From CAVXWV01 sp963695415 (GTDB lineage Bacteria; Chloroflexota; Anaerolineae; Anaerolineales; UBA4823): 64,000 bases of DNA. The first letter of the stretch is position 1. The number at the start of each line of letters is the position of its first letter. The stretch spans positions 1 through 64,000 of the forward strand of contig CAVOGL010000007.1 in the NCBI GenBank assembly GCA_963695415.1. Direction: 5' to 3'. The position numbers and the translations under genes are program-made. The notes beneath the pieces are model-generated. The model had not been told where the DNA came from. It ran no database searches and worked only from the letters and a program-made list of their open reading frames with translations. Positions 37,138-45,265 of the stretch are shown piece by piece.

Positions 37138-38178
37138 TTGCCGGCTTTATGCGTCATTCCTGGAGATGGAATCGGTCAGGAGGTCATTCCGGCAGCGCTT
37201 GAAGTGCTTCGTGCTGTTCTCCCGGATATCTCCGTAATCCAGGCTGACGGAGGCTGGGAGTGTTTCAATAGAACCGGATCTTCTATGCCTGACACCACAC
37301 TTGCGGCAGTATCCGAGTGCGGCGCGGCATTGTTTGGCGCGGTTTCATCTCCATCCAGGAAAGTGCCGGGATATCGCAGTGCCATACTCACTTTACGCCA
37401 GGAACTGGACCTGTTTGCCAACATCCGCCCGATTAAAAGCCTGCCGAAACTCTCACCCCGTCAGAATGTGGATATGATCATTGTCAGAGAAAACACGGAG
37501 GATTTATATTCCGGCAGGGAATACCCACTGGAAGGTAATGAGTTGGGTATCCAATCTGCTGTCGCTGAAAGAGTGATTTCCCGTCGTGCCTCGTACCGCA
37601 TAGGTAGTAAAGCCCTTGAGCTGGCATCCAGGTCACGAAGGAAGCGTCTGACCATCGTCCACAAAGCCAATATTATGCCAATTACGGATGGCCTTTTCCG
37701 TGACAGTGTGCGCGCAGCTATGAATGAATACATTTCTTTGAGAAATTTAGAACATGACTGGCTGGCAATTGATGAGATGTTAGTTGATACAGCCGCGTAT
37801 AAAATCAACAGTGCGCCTGATTCCTTTGACATGATCGTGACGACAAATATGTTTGGGGATATCCTTTCTGATGCTGCCGCTCACTGGTGTGGTGGGATGG
37901 GGATGGCACCGTCCTTAAATTGGGGAGACAAGATCGCTGTGGCTGAGCCTGTGCATGGCTCCGCGCCTGATATTGCCGGTAAAGGTATCGCCAATCCCAT
38001 TGCGGCAGTATTAAGCTGTGCTCTTTTGGTACGTTACGGGTGGGAAATGCCCGATACCGCAAGGCAAATCGAAGAAGCAGTATCTTCGGCTTTGGTCGAT
38101 CTCCTGGTTAATGATAGCAGTTTAACGCCAGGACTGAAAACCAGAACGATCACAGCAGCGATACTTCGCTATGTTTAA
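37138..38178 (+). CDS. hicdh: Homoisocitrate dehydrogenase
   Basis: NAD-dependent oxidative decarboxylation of homoisocitrate to 2-oxoadipate. Beta-decarboxylating dehydrogenase fold: VIPGDGIGQEV (residues 6-16), SPSRKVPGYRSAILTLRQELDLFANIRP with the substrate loop, VRENTEDLYSG, HKANIMPITDG, TNMFGDILSDAAA, and EPVHGSAPDIAGKGIANPIA at the NAD site. The KVPGYRSAI loop resembles HICDH more than isopropylmalate dehydrogenase. TTG start one base after the lysU stop. 346 residues. Confidence 0.88.
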   Translation: MPALCVIPGDGIGQEVIPAALEVLRAVLPDISVIQADGGWECFNRTGSSMPDTTLAAVSECGAALFGAVSSPSRKVPGYRSAILTLRQELDLFANIRPIKSLPKLSPRQNVDMIIVRENTEDLYSGREYPLEGNELGIQSAVAERVISRRASYRIGSKALELASRSRRKRLTIVHKANIMPITDGLFRDSVRAAMNEYISLRNLEHDWLAIDEMLVDTAAYKINSAPDSFDMIVTTNMFGDILSDAAAHWCGGMGMAPSLNWGDKIAVAEPVHGSAPDIAGKGIANPIAAVLSCALLVRYGWEMPDTARQIEEAVSSALVDLLVNDSSLTPGLKTRTITAAILRYV

Positions 38179-38199
38179 TCCATTGCTTTGGAGCAGTTT

Positions 38200-39048
38200 A
38201 TGAAGATCGGTATTTTATTTACCAGGTTAAGGGTGGAAGAGAAGTGGATTTTCGAGAAATTGGAGTCCCGTGGGATCGACTATGAAAGACTTAATGACCG
38301 CGAAGTGACCTTCGAGTTGCAGCGCCAAGACAACTGGCAGCGGTTTGATGTGATTCTCGAGCGCAGCCTTTCCTATAAAAATGGCTTGTATGCCTGCCAG
38401 GTTTTTAATTCCTGGGGCATCCCCACGGTGAATATGGCTGATGTCGCAGCTACCTGCGGAGATAAGCTGGCAACAACCACGGCGCTTCAGAATGCAGGGA
38501 TCTCACAGCCGCGTACCTGGATGGCGTTTGATGCTGAATCCGCGCTGAGACTCATGGAAGAGATTGGTTACCCGGTGGTGATGAAACCCGTGATCGGTTC
38601 CTGGGGACGATTGCTGTCTAAGATCAACGATCGTGAAGCCGCAGAGACCATCCTGGAACACAAAGAAATCCTGGGATCATTCCAACATTCGGTATTTTAT
38701 ATCCAGGAATTTATCCAAAAACCCGGTCGTGATATCCGGTCTTTCGTTATCGGGGATGAAACAATTTGTGCCATATACCGTGCATCCAGTCATTGGATCA
38801 CCAATACAGCTCGGGGCGGGAAAGCCACTATCTGCCCGGTAACAGCTGAAATTGACGCTATTAGTCGCGCTGCTGCAAGGGCAGTCGGCGGGGGTGCGTT
38901 GGCGATTGATCTCCTGGAAGACCCGCAGCGCGGGCTGCTGGTAAATGAAGTCAACCACACGATGGAATTTCACTCAACTGTCCCGCTTACAGGGATCGAC
39001 ATACCCGGGATATTGATCGATCATTGTATGGATGTTGCCAGACGTTGA
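38200..39048 (+). CDS. lysX: LysW-aminoadipate ligase LysX
   Basis: ATP-grasp ligase that attaches alpha-aminoadipate to the C-terminus of the carrier protein LysW. RimK-like fold with GYPVVMKPVIGSWGRLLSKI (about residues 124-143), IQEFIQKPGRDIRSFVIGDE and the metal-binding end NEVNHTMEFHSTVPLTG. The GGKATICPVT stretch fits LysX. ATG 38200 follows GGAG (38190-38193) by 6 nt. 282 residues. No lysW, lysZ, lysY, lysJ or lysK was found in the window, so the later pathway genes must be elsewhere. Confidence 0.88.
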   Translation: MKIGILFTRLRVEEKWIFEKLESRGIDYERLNDREVTFELQRQDNWQRFDVILERSLSYKNGLYACQVFNSWGIPTVNMADVAATCGDKLATTTALQNAGISQPRTWMAFDAESALRLMEEIGYPVVMKPVIGSWGRLLSKINDREAAETILEHKEILGSFQHSVFYIQEFIQKPGRDIRSFVIGDETICAIYRASSHWITNTARGGKATICPVTAEIDAISRAAARAVGGGALAIDLLEDPQRGLLVNEVNHTMEFHSTVPLTGIDIPGILIDHCMDVARR

Positions 39049-39055
39049 TGCCGGG

Positions 39056-39904
39056 TTATTCGTTGAACGAGAAGGTTGATTCGGCGTAAAACCGGATTGA
39101 ATTTGCTGACATCCGATCCATCAGCCATTTTTGAAGCCATTTGTCTTTTGTTTCTTTCGATTGGTTGTTGTCCATCGAATCGATTGGTATGTTGATGTTT
39201 AAAGCACGCGCCGGAATTATGTGTCGGGATATCCCGGTCGGCAGTCTCTCACCTGTGCAGGCAGCCTCGATGATGTCAGCGGGTTTTAAACGCGGAAAGA
39301 TTACAAGCGCAGTGATGTCCTGGTAATACGGTTTTTGGATCTCCCACTTATCATTGGACGCCCTGAAAATATTCGCTTTCCCCTTGTAGACACTGACCAG
39401 CATGTTTAACAGGTCTGAATCGTGACGTAATTTATGGTGCTTAACCTTCGTTGAGTTACATACCATGCGCACTCCATCTTCACACACGATATATGCCGCC
39501 GCCTCAAGTGCATCCATGGCGAGACGTGCCTCTTCAATACTGCAGTCCACCAGCGACATGCCCGTGGCAAGAGTTAGCTCCTGATTAAATGTGACAACCG
39601 GCATACCTGCGACCACGTGGTACCAGGTGTCCAATATAAGTCCGGGCTGGTCATAATCGATTCTTTGGGCGACGATGTGCGGGATCCCAAGATGTTGAAA
39701 TGCCATCACCCGGTTGGCGCCATCCAGGATTACATAATCATCCTGGCAGGGCACCTCAGTGACGATCGGTGGATGCTTTAGTATCCCATCTTCTCTCAAC
39801 CGCAGCGCCAGCTTCTCGATCCTTCGCGGGTCGAATTCTTCGTGAGGGAGCAGTCTTTCTGTCGGGAATACGCGTAAATCAGGGAGAAAGGTACTGTCCT
39901 GCAT
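39056..39904 (-). CDS. ParB/SerK/SbnI-like protein
   Basis: 282 residues. The N-terminal half has a ParB/sulfiredoxin-like fold: TERLLPHEEFDPRRIEKLALRLREDGILKHPPIV (about 15-48), then VILDGANRVMAFQHLGI (about 57-73), where LDG-x-NR matches the LDGHHR motif of free-serine kinases SerK/SbnI. The C-terminal half is unique to this group. It could be a serine kinase or a regulator; the HH to AN change argues for caution. It converges on lysX with a 7-nt gap. TATAAT lies 6 nt upstream of the ATG, so it is probably leaderless. Confidence 0.6.
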   Translation of the reverse strand: MQDSTFLPDLRVFPTERLLPHEEFDPRRIEKLALRLREDGILKHPPIVTEVPCQDDYVILDGANRVMAFQHLGIPHIVAQRIDYDQPGLILDTWYHVVAGMPVVTFNQELTLATGMSLVDCSIEEARLAMDALEAAAYIVCEDGVRMVCNSTKVKHHKLRHDSDLLNMLVSVYKGKANIFRASNDKWEIQKPYYQDITALVIFPRLKPADIIEAACTGERLPTGISRHIIPARALNINIPIDSMDNNQSKETKDKWLQKWLMDRMSANSIRFYAESTFSFNE

Positions 39905-40032
39905 AGGCTGATTATACTATTTTAGCGATTCTTGCTACCTTGTCTGAGAATTTCAAACTATTTTCTCCGAAACTACCCGACAAATAAGCTAAAATAAGTC
40001 TAATACTCAAATATTACTGTAGTGAGGTGAAG

Positions 40033-41664
40033 ATGATATCTATAGGATGGTTCACTTTTGAATTACCACCACAATTTGCCTTTCTTGATGCGCCGTTTTT
40101 TTCCTTTCTGGCAACCGCATTGGCTTGGGTGCTGATTGCATTTTTTGTGAACCTGTTTTTCACCCGATTCTTGCGTTGGGTGATGAGAAACATCCCGGGA
40201 GAAGTGGAGGATATCGTCCTGGGAATTTTGCGCAGACCGATCTTAATTTTGATTATCGTTTACGGTACAGTCCAATCACTGGGCTTCTTACCTTTGCAAG
40301 AAGATGTTGTTGAGTTTGTCCAGCAGTTTGCTAATACGATCATCATCCTGGTGATTGTTTACCTCAGTTGGAGAGTGCTCAAGGATGTGATCATCTTTTA
40401 CGGTAAAAAGTGGGCACGGCGTACTGAGAGCCGGCTTGATGATGTGCTCATCCCGGTCTTGAATTTGATTGGTCCATTGCTCATCGTTGTTGTCGCGGCA
40501 TTGATCGTTTTTCCGATGTGGGGAGTGGATCTCACCAGCATTCTAATCCCTGCAGGTGTTATTGGTCTGGTGCTTGGACTTGCTTTACAGGATCCGCTGG
40601 CGAACATTTTCTCAGGCATCAGCTTACTGATTGAAGCACCATTTCGTACCGGTGATTTGATCATCCTGGAAGATGGGCGCGTGTGTGAGGTCGAGAAAAT
40701 GGGTCTGCGCTCAACCCAATTTTACTCCGTGGAAGAACATTCAACCGTGTTTGTTCCTAACCGTTCTCTTTCCAACTCAACGTTGATCAATATCACGCAA
40801 CCAACGGTTGAACAGAAATTGAACATCGAAGTGACCGTGAGCATCAAGCATGACCTGGAAGCTATAAAAACGATCCTGGAAAACATTGCTTATTCCCATC
40901 CGAGTGTTCTTGTCTCAGATATGAAGAAGAAAATTGAACTGCTGGAGCAGAATATTGCCATAATTCGCAATAAGGCAAAGAAAAGGTCAAAATCTGATCC
41001 AGTAAGAAGGTTGCTGCTCGACGATGCTAACCGCGCTGAAGAGGCGATTCCACGGCTTCAGATAGAAGACCATCTGAATCGTTTGATGCTGGCGTACCAG
41101 GAAGCACTACGAGCTCAATTTAGGGCTATTCAGGTTCGAGAGGTCAAGGGCTTAACAAAAGATGAGATCGAAGAGATCTTCAAAGATTATGTTTTGCCTG
41201 CAAACGAGCGAGTGCAGGAGTTGATCGATGTGTCCAGGGAGTGGTCCATGATCCCCGACCCCTGGATGAATCACCGTGAATTCATGCAAACCCGCGAACT
41301 TTGGCAGAACCGCAACCTGCAGTTGGAGTCGCGCTGGGAAAGGCTCAAGAAAGAAATACAACGACCTTCGGAAGACATGGAAATGCGGTTGGATGACGCT
41401 ACTCAGGAGATGTTAACCTGGTTGGAACGGGAGTACAAGGTCCCACCTTATCCCTGGAAAACCCCAAAAGTTACGTTTATCTCATTCGACACGAATGCAG
41501 ATTTGGGTGAGTTGGTAAACCTGCGCCTGGGATTTTATGTGGACAACATCCGCCTTGAACATGACACCCGTGCAGGCAGGGTTAAGACAGAGATTGCCCG
41601 TCAAATCAGGGAGAATTTTTTGGAGAGTGGTTTCTGGTTTTTAGGGCCTGGAACAGTTGTCTGA
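40033..41664 (+). CDS. MscS-family mechanosensitive channel
   Basis: About 543 residues. Four N-terminal membrane segments up to about residue 185 precede the MscS pore-lining helix and beta domain: IPAGVIGLVLGLALQDPLANIFSGISLLIEAPFRTGDLI (about 173-212), and VFVPNRSLSNSTLINITQP (about 240-258). The C-terminal half is long, with a charged helical insert (about 295-400) and a final VNLRLGFYVDN domain. It releases solutes under osmotic downshock. A GTG at 40027 is an alternative start. The stop lies one base before the A-run of the terminator used by the convergent protease gene. Confidence 0.88.
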   Translation: MISIGWFTFELPPQFAFLDAPFFSFLATALAWVLIAFFVNLFFTRFLRWVMRNIPGEVEDIVLGILRRPILILIIVYGTVQSLGFLPLQEDVVEFVQQFANTIIILVIVYLSWRVLKDVIIFYGKKWARRTESRLDDVLIPVLNLIGPLLIVVVAALIVFPMWGVDLTSILIPAGVIGLVLGLALQDPLANIFSGISLLIEAPFRTGDLIILEDGRVCEVEKMGLRSTQFYSVEEHSTVFVPNRSLSNSTLINITQPTVEQKLNIEVTVSIKHDLEAIKTILENIAYSHPSVLVSDMKKKIELLEQNIAIIRNKAKKRSKSDPVRRLLLDDANRAEEAIPRLQIEDHLNRLMLAYQEALRAQFRAIQVREVKGLTKDEIEEIFKDYVLPANERVQELIDVSREWSMIPDPWMNHREFMQTRELWQNRNLQLESRWERLKKEIQRPSEDMEMRLDDATQEMLTWLEREYKVPPYPWKTPKVTFISFDTNADLGELVNLRLGFYVDNIRLEHDTRAGRVKTEIARQIRENFLESGFWFLGPGTVV

Positions 41665-41701
41665 AAAAAAAAGAGGGTGTACTTTTGCCGGGAACACCCT
41701 C
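41664..41701 (-). terminator. Terminator of the HtrA-like lipoprotein gene
   Basis: On the minus strand, GAGGGTGT and ACACCCTC form an 8-bp perfect stem (41694-41701 with 41673-41680) around a 13-nt loop, followed by nine Us (As at 41664-41672). A textbook intrinsic terminator 27 nt after the protease stop. Confidence 0.85.
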
Positions 41702-41727
41702 TATCAATTTACTCTATTAATTTTCTA

Positions 41728-43518
41728 CTACTCCGGGACGCTGGCGATAAAGTAATCAAATGCTGAAATGACGGGTGTGAAGTCAAACGAAGAAAGGCTC
41801 AAACCGACGAAACCTTCGATCAAGCGATTGTCTTCGACCGTACGCACGTGGGTACCATTGATTGCCAGGGTCAACTCCTTGCCATCACACCAGGCTGTGA
41901 TGTCGTTGACATTTTTCCCGGTTTTGATGGCTGTCGACCCACCGGTATAGATCGCATTGTACTTGTTATCAATCTCATCATAAAAGAAGATGGTGTACAA
42001 GCCATCATTGCCTACATTGAATTCATACCAACCTCGTCCGGGTGTGTAACGGCAAAATAAGCTGACATTATTCGTGTTCCTGCCAAGATTCTCAACGGAA
42101 ACGTCCAGACGAACATCAGCGACACTCAGCGGATTCAAGTAAAAATACAACCAGGTGTCTTGATTAACGATTTCAACATGCAGAGTACTGTTGACGATGT
42201 CTGCACTGGTTCCATCTTCAGTACCACTCATGAAGAAATAGGTCCAGTCTGTGATCAGGTCGTCGAAATCGGTCGCATAATAGATTTCTCCCGGTGCGCT
42301 GGCGTTCAGATTTAACTCTCCACTTGGACTTCCATCATCAGATGTGCCATCACCCACCTGGTTATCCCCACCGGTGCTGGAATCAACAGGATCTGAAGCT
42401 GGCGCTTCGTCTGCGGGTGGAGGATTCTCGGAATCCTCGCCGGAACTCACCACGCTGGTGACTGCCAGTTCTCTCCCATTCAGCTGACCGGCAAGAAATT
42501 CACCTGTAGCGAATCGGAGTACCTCGACGTTCATCGTGTCGCTGGGTGAATGGCTGCGCAGCACATCACAATAATCAGCATAGGTTCCATCCACAGCCAG
42601 GATCAGGTTTTCGAGAGAATAAAGCAGGTCACCGCCCTTTAAACCGGATTTATCTGCTGGTGAGCCGGATTTGACTGAAGAAACCCAAATTCCTCTGATA
42701 CTCCCATCCTCATTAGAGACGGCAGAACCATTAATACCGATGGATTCGAAATCTTCACCTTTGCTCAACTTTTCGATTGTATCTTTGGCAATGTCGCGTG
42801 AAATTCCGAAAGCCTGGCGGGTCTGTGCATTGCCAGCATAATGAACGCCAACAACCTGTGCATCCTCAGTAAGAACGGGTCCACCTGAGTTCCCCGGGTT
42901 TGTTGTGGCATCATATTCTATAACCGAATCTACAGAAGCCCAGCTGGTTTCCCCATTCGCCCGCGCTTTAGAGATGATCCCCTTAGTCAAAGAATATTCA
43001 GGATCACCCAGAGGAAAACCTGCCACATAAATTTCTTTACCCACATCGATATCACCTTCGTACCAGGACAGATAAGGAAAGCCATCTCCTTCGATGTCGA
43101 TCACTGCTAAATCAGCGCATTCAGAAGCGCCCAGGACTTTAGCGTTATAGGTTTTCGTCTGATCCCCGCCGATCCAAACCTTCAATAAGGCGGATCCGGT
43201 TACCACGTGATTGTTGGTGATCGCCAGTCCAGATGGGTCGATGATGAATCCACTCCCGCGCCCTGCAGAGTTATATACCTGTCCAACACCGGGTTCAACA
43301 AATGATCCCTGGGCTTCGATCTGGATGATTGCCTGCTTGACGTCCGAGATTTTATTAATCGTGGATGTCCCGGCTTTGTCCTGAGATTCAGTTATTACTT
43401 CAACTTCTTTCGCAGGAGCTTCCGCTTGGGTTTCAGGCGCTCCTCCACAAGCAGAAAGTAAAACAAGTGTCACAATTAAAACGAACGAAAAAATAACATG
43501 ACTGGGTAATCTCTTCAT
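41728..43518 (-). CDS. HtrA/DegP-like serine protease lipoprotein with PDZ and C-terminal LamG-like domain
   Basis: 596 residues. Lipoprotein signal with lipobox LLSAC (Cys about 24). Trypsin-like domain: His in ITNNHVVTGS (about 105), Asp in CADLAVIDIEG, Ser in TTNPGNSGGPVLTED (about 212). A PDZ domain follows (GIWVSSVKSGSPADKSGLKGGDLL, about 273-297), then a Ser/Pro/Asp-rich linker (about 370-405). The last 180 residues are a beta-sandwich resembling LamG/DUF1080-like domains (YTPGRGWYEFNVGNDGLYTIFFYD). It acts outside the membrane, probably in protein quality control. GAGGAGG precedes the start. Confidence 0.88.
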   Translation of the reverse strand: MKRLPSHVIFSFVLIVTLVLLSACGGAPETQAEAPAKEVEVITESQDKAGTSTINKISDVKQAIIQIEAQGSFVEPGVGQVYNSAGRGSGFIIDPSGLAITNNHVVTGSALLKVWIGGDQTKTYNAKVLGASECADLAVIDIEGDGFPYLSWYEGDIDVGKEIYVAGFPLGDPEYSLTKGIISKARANGETSWASVDSVIEYDATTNPGNSGGPVLTEDAQVVGVHYAGNAQTRQAFGISRDIAKDTIEKLSKGEDFESIGINGSAVSNEDGSIRGIWVSSVKSGSPADKSGLKGGDLLYSLENLILAVDGTYADYCDVLRSHSPSDTMNVEVLRFATGEFLAGQLNGRELAVTSVVSSGEDSENPPPADEAPASDPVDSSTGGDNQVGDGTSDDGSPSGELNLNASAPGEIYYATDFDDLITDWTYFFMSGTEDGTSADIVNSTLHVEIVNQDTWLYFYLNPLSVADVRLDVSVENLGRNTNNVSLFCRYTPGRGWYEFNVGNDGLYTIFFYDEIDNKYNAIYTGGSTAIKTGKNVNDITAWCDGKELTLAINGTHVRTVEDNRLIEGFVGLSLSSFDFTPVISAFDYFIASVPE

Positions 43519-43624
43519 TTTCTCCTCCTCACAATGATCTATTAATAAAGTGTCCCGATCGGTTTCCTAGCCGTCTGTTGGGTGAGTTTACCATAAATTG
43601 GATCAAATATTATATAATTTATAT

Positions 43625-44506
43625 ATGGATTATCCTGAATTTCACGCCTTGATGCACCAACATGTGGTTGAAGGTGAAAAGCGCCTCCTGCTCCAGCAGA
43701 TAGCCGACCACCCTGACCGTTACCAGATTCTTTTTAGCGTAAACCCGCCAAAATCTCGTCTTTTACAGGTGATGTTGACTCTAAGGGAGAACAGATTCGC
43801 TGAAGCTCTGCGCGTTTTGATTAAACAGCTGCTTTTGGAGATCGGTTACTCGATTCTGCCTGGAAGAATCCAGGATGCTGAAGGTAATGATCTGGCGGTC
43901 GACCCGCATTTCGCCGGTGGTAAAGCCTATTATTTCCTCGATCAAAGATTACGGGATGATATGGATGCCATCCAGCGAACCAATCTTGTGAGGAATTTTT
44001 CTCACCGACTGGACGCGCTCCACCGCCTGCATGGCGACCGCCTGGTTGGCATCCTGTATTTTCTCGACCCGAATCAGGTGAAGCAGCGCAGTTATTTCAC
44101 TGAAGCTCTGGCTCAACTTCGCCGAGAATATTCGACCGAGCTGCACCTTTTTTATGGACCAGAATTCTTCGCATATTTGGGTCAACCCTCTATGTGGGTG
44201 GACCTGGTTGGCTCATTGATCGAATGGAAAAAGGGGATTGAAGAATTTCCACTGCCTGATTTTGATAGCGACCCCCAATCCAGCTTTGCAGAACTTCGTT
44301 CGCTTGATCACCGTTTCTGGTGGAACCTCGTCATCGAAGACAGCCTTTGGGAAAACAACATTATGCAGACACTTTTTCGCAATGGTGAAACCCTTGCCTT
44401 ACTGCGAGATTATTTCTCCGAGCAAAATACTGCTCCATTCCCACTGTTGACACGTGCCCTGGCATCCAGGCTGGAAAAATTTTACAGGCTAAAACCTCAG
44501 GGATAA
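43625..44506 (+). CDS. TdeIII/HinfI-type restriction-endonuclease-like protein, possibly inactive
   Basis: 293 residues from ATG 43625. The region YYFLDQRLRDDMDAIQRTNLVRNF (about 102-125), then GILYFLDPNQVKQRSYFTEAL and LFYGPEFFAYL, resembles type II enzymes of the TdeIII/MjaII/HinfI group as I remember them, where the core reads E-x-K-I-R-D-D-H-D. Here the E-x-K becomes D-Q-R, so catalysis may be lost. No methyltransferase is nearby. TATAAT (43613-43618) lies 6 nt before the ATG, so the mRNA is probably leaderless. The 3' end overlaps the corrected end of the convergent DDAH gene by 18 bp. Confidence 0.45.
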   Translation: MDYPEFHALMHQHVVEGEKRLLLQQIADHPDRYQILFSVNPPKSRLLQVMLTLRENRFAEALRVLIKQLLLEIGYSILPGRIQDAEGNDLAVDPHFAGGKAYYFLDQRLRDDMDAIQRTNLVRNFSHRLDALHRLHGDRLVGILYFLDPNQVKQRSYFTEALAQLRREYSTELHLFYGPEFFAYLGQPSMWVDLVGSLIEWKKGIEEFPLPDFDSDPQSSFAELRSLDHRFWWNLVIEDSLWENNIMQTLFRNGETLALLRDYFSEQNTAPFPLLTRALASRLEKFYRLKPQG

Positions 44507-45261
44507 ACAGCTTAAACCACCGTCCATTTTTTCGAACTCGCTAACCTGGATCGGCAGCGTCTGGTATCCGAGTTGGGACAATTCAGCCCCAAATTTGGGG
44601 AATCCAGCTGCGATGAGAACATAATCATTGATACGTACACAATTAGCTGCATACGCCTCATCAGGAAATACTTCGACCAGCTGGAAGCTGTCGAGAGATG
44701 GGTGGTTCTTGACATCACCGAAACCACCATGATACCTTCTCCCAGATAAGCGATACCGCTCTTTAGGTGCAGCAGTCCGGGGAATTTACTGCAGTCTACA
44801 AAGTCTGAACTGTAACCATGTTCCTTGAGTTGTTCACTAAGCTGCTTACCACCTTCAATGTTGGTCCTTTCAGATAAACCGATCAGAAAATGGTTGTCGA
44901 CCTGGCAAATGTCACCGCCATCCAGCGTCCCAGGTGGTTCAATGGAATACACCTTTTCGAAAAGAGATTTCAGCACTGGTCGGATCAATTCTTTTTCACC
45001 ATTGCGGCTCTTTGCACCGGGATTTGTCACTATGGCAAACTCGTGCACCAGCACAGCGGCATCTTCTACGAAGGTGCTATCCGGAAAGCGCAGGTCAGCT
45101 TCGAGCCGGACCAGATCCAACCCGCATGATTCCAACGCTTGGCAATAGGCGGTATGTTGTACCATTGCTTGATCGTAATCTGCACGCCCAGCGGTTGATG
45201 TCGAAATGCCGTCCGAAAAATTTGTCCCAGGACTGCGCACGATGGCTCTTGAAAATTTCAT
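44489..45261 (-). CDS. Dimethylarginine dimethylaminohydrolase-like enzyme, frameshifted
   Basis: Guanidino-group-modifying enzyme (DDAH / arginine deiminase superfamily) that hydrolyses methylarginine or a related substrate. FPDSTFVEDAAVL, PPGTLDGGDICQ and LLHLKSGIAYLGEG (active-site His) lie in one frame. After a break near 44,705 the other frame gives DVKNHPSLDSFQLVEVFPDEAYAANCVRI and MDGGLSCLSLRF with the nucleophilic Cys. The corrected stop is TAG at 44489-44491; 256 or so residues, normal length. Uncorrected, the protein loses its catalytic Cys. CAGGAG precedes the ATG. It starts 5 nt after the Hsp70-like gene on the same strand. Confidence 0.8.
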
Positions 45262-45265
45262 TCAA

